Of a stretch of DNA of 64,000 nt, positions 63,973-64,000 are shown piece by piece (the stretch's first letter is position 1; each line of letters begins with the position of its first letter). Made by a program: the position numbers and the translations under genes. The DNA comes from JBGSUZ01 sp964404895. Lineage in GTDB: Bacteria > Bacillota > Clostridia > Peptostreptococcales > Acidaminobacteraceae. The stretch covers positions 1 through 64,000 of the forward strand of contig CAYOLV010000001.1 in assembly GCA_964404895.1 (NCBI GenBank), given 5' to 3'. The notes beneath the pieces are model-generated. The model was not told where the DNA came from. It worked only from the letters and a program-made list of their open reading frames with translations, and ran no database searches.

Positions 63973-64000
63973 ATGAATTCAAAAGTAAATATTTTTTATT
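63973..64000 (+). CDS. Possible start of a gene cut by the window edge
   Basis: ATG 63973 follows GGAAGGG at seven bases and opens MNSKVNIFY to the edge. Too short to identify. Confidence 0.3.

Overview
The window looks like a chromosomal segment of an anaerobic, low-GC, Gram-positive bacterium of the Clostridia. Supporting signs are the strong GGAGG-type ribosome binding sites, S-layer-homology (SLH) anchoring, an oxygen/NO defence set (hemerythrin-like RIC protein, flavodiiron protein and an FNR-type regulator), MocR, TetR and LAL-type regulators, and many AT-rich intergenic regions with rho-independent terminators. No rRNA, tRNA, CRISPR array or intact insertion sequence was seen.

Left part (1-11.3 kb) is an eroded accessory region. 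It starts with the tail of a large serine recombinase. A heavy-metal island follows: an FTR1-family permease, a divergent CadC-type ArsR repressor, a P1B-type ATPase, an ICMT-like methyltransferase and, further on, signal peptidase II. This set resembles lead/cadmium (pbr/cad) resistance loci. Behind the intact unit lie small relics of a second copy in the same order and orientation (FTR1 tail, operator, ATPase tail). Around these are a zinc-ribbon/protein-kinase pair and several decayed genes (TraB family, DUF3883, two amber-interrupted reading frames, an RlmD-like tail).

Middle-left part (11.3-21.5 kb) has ordinary accessory genes: an orphan cache-domain histidine kinase, a SagB-type nitroreductase, a TetR regulator with a CrtI/phytoene-desaturase-like oxidoreductase, a DUF6323/DUF6179 pair, a GNAT enzyme, and a class III aminotransferase divergent from a MocR regulator.

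The most unusual part is 21.6-37.5 kb. Eight tightly packed, partly overlapping genes on one strand start behind a palindrome-covered promoter and end at a strong terminator. They encode a 1399-residue DUF6603-type beta-rich giant, three large proteins of no family I can name, an Ig-like plus propeller-like protein, a Gly-rich collagen-like protein, a protein with a C-terminal Hint (autoprocessing) domain, and a metallo-beta-lactamase-fold enzyme with an intact metal site. None has a visible signal peptide. The set has no phage-tail, secretion or biosynthetic hallmark and is the best candidate for an undescribed system.

Right part (37.5-64 kb) holds a DsbA-like/Rrf2 operon with a clear operator, a fusion of three RidA domains, an MFS transporter next to a LAL regulator, an SLH-anchored BspA-like surface protein, a metallo-hydrolase/HxlR divergent pair, flavodoxin, a GNAT-DTW fusion, an ABC-F protein with a U32 peptidase-family protein, and the NO/O2 defence locus (FNR-like regulator, ric, fprA). 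That locus is followed by a decayed DUF438 gene and a frameshifted Crp/Fnr gene.

Protein names rest on motifs and remembered family sequences; no database search was possible. Where a start was moved to a downstream codon, the ribosome binding site decided it.
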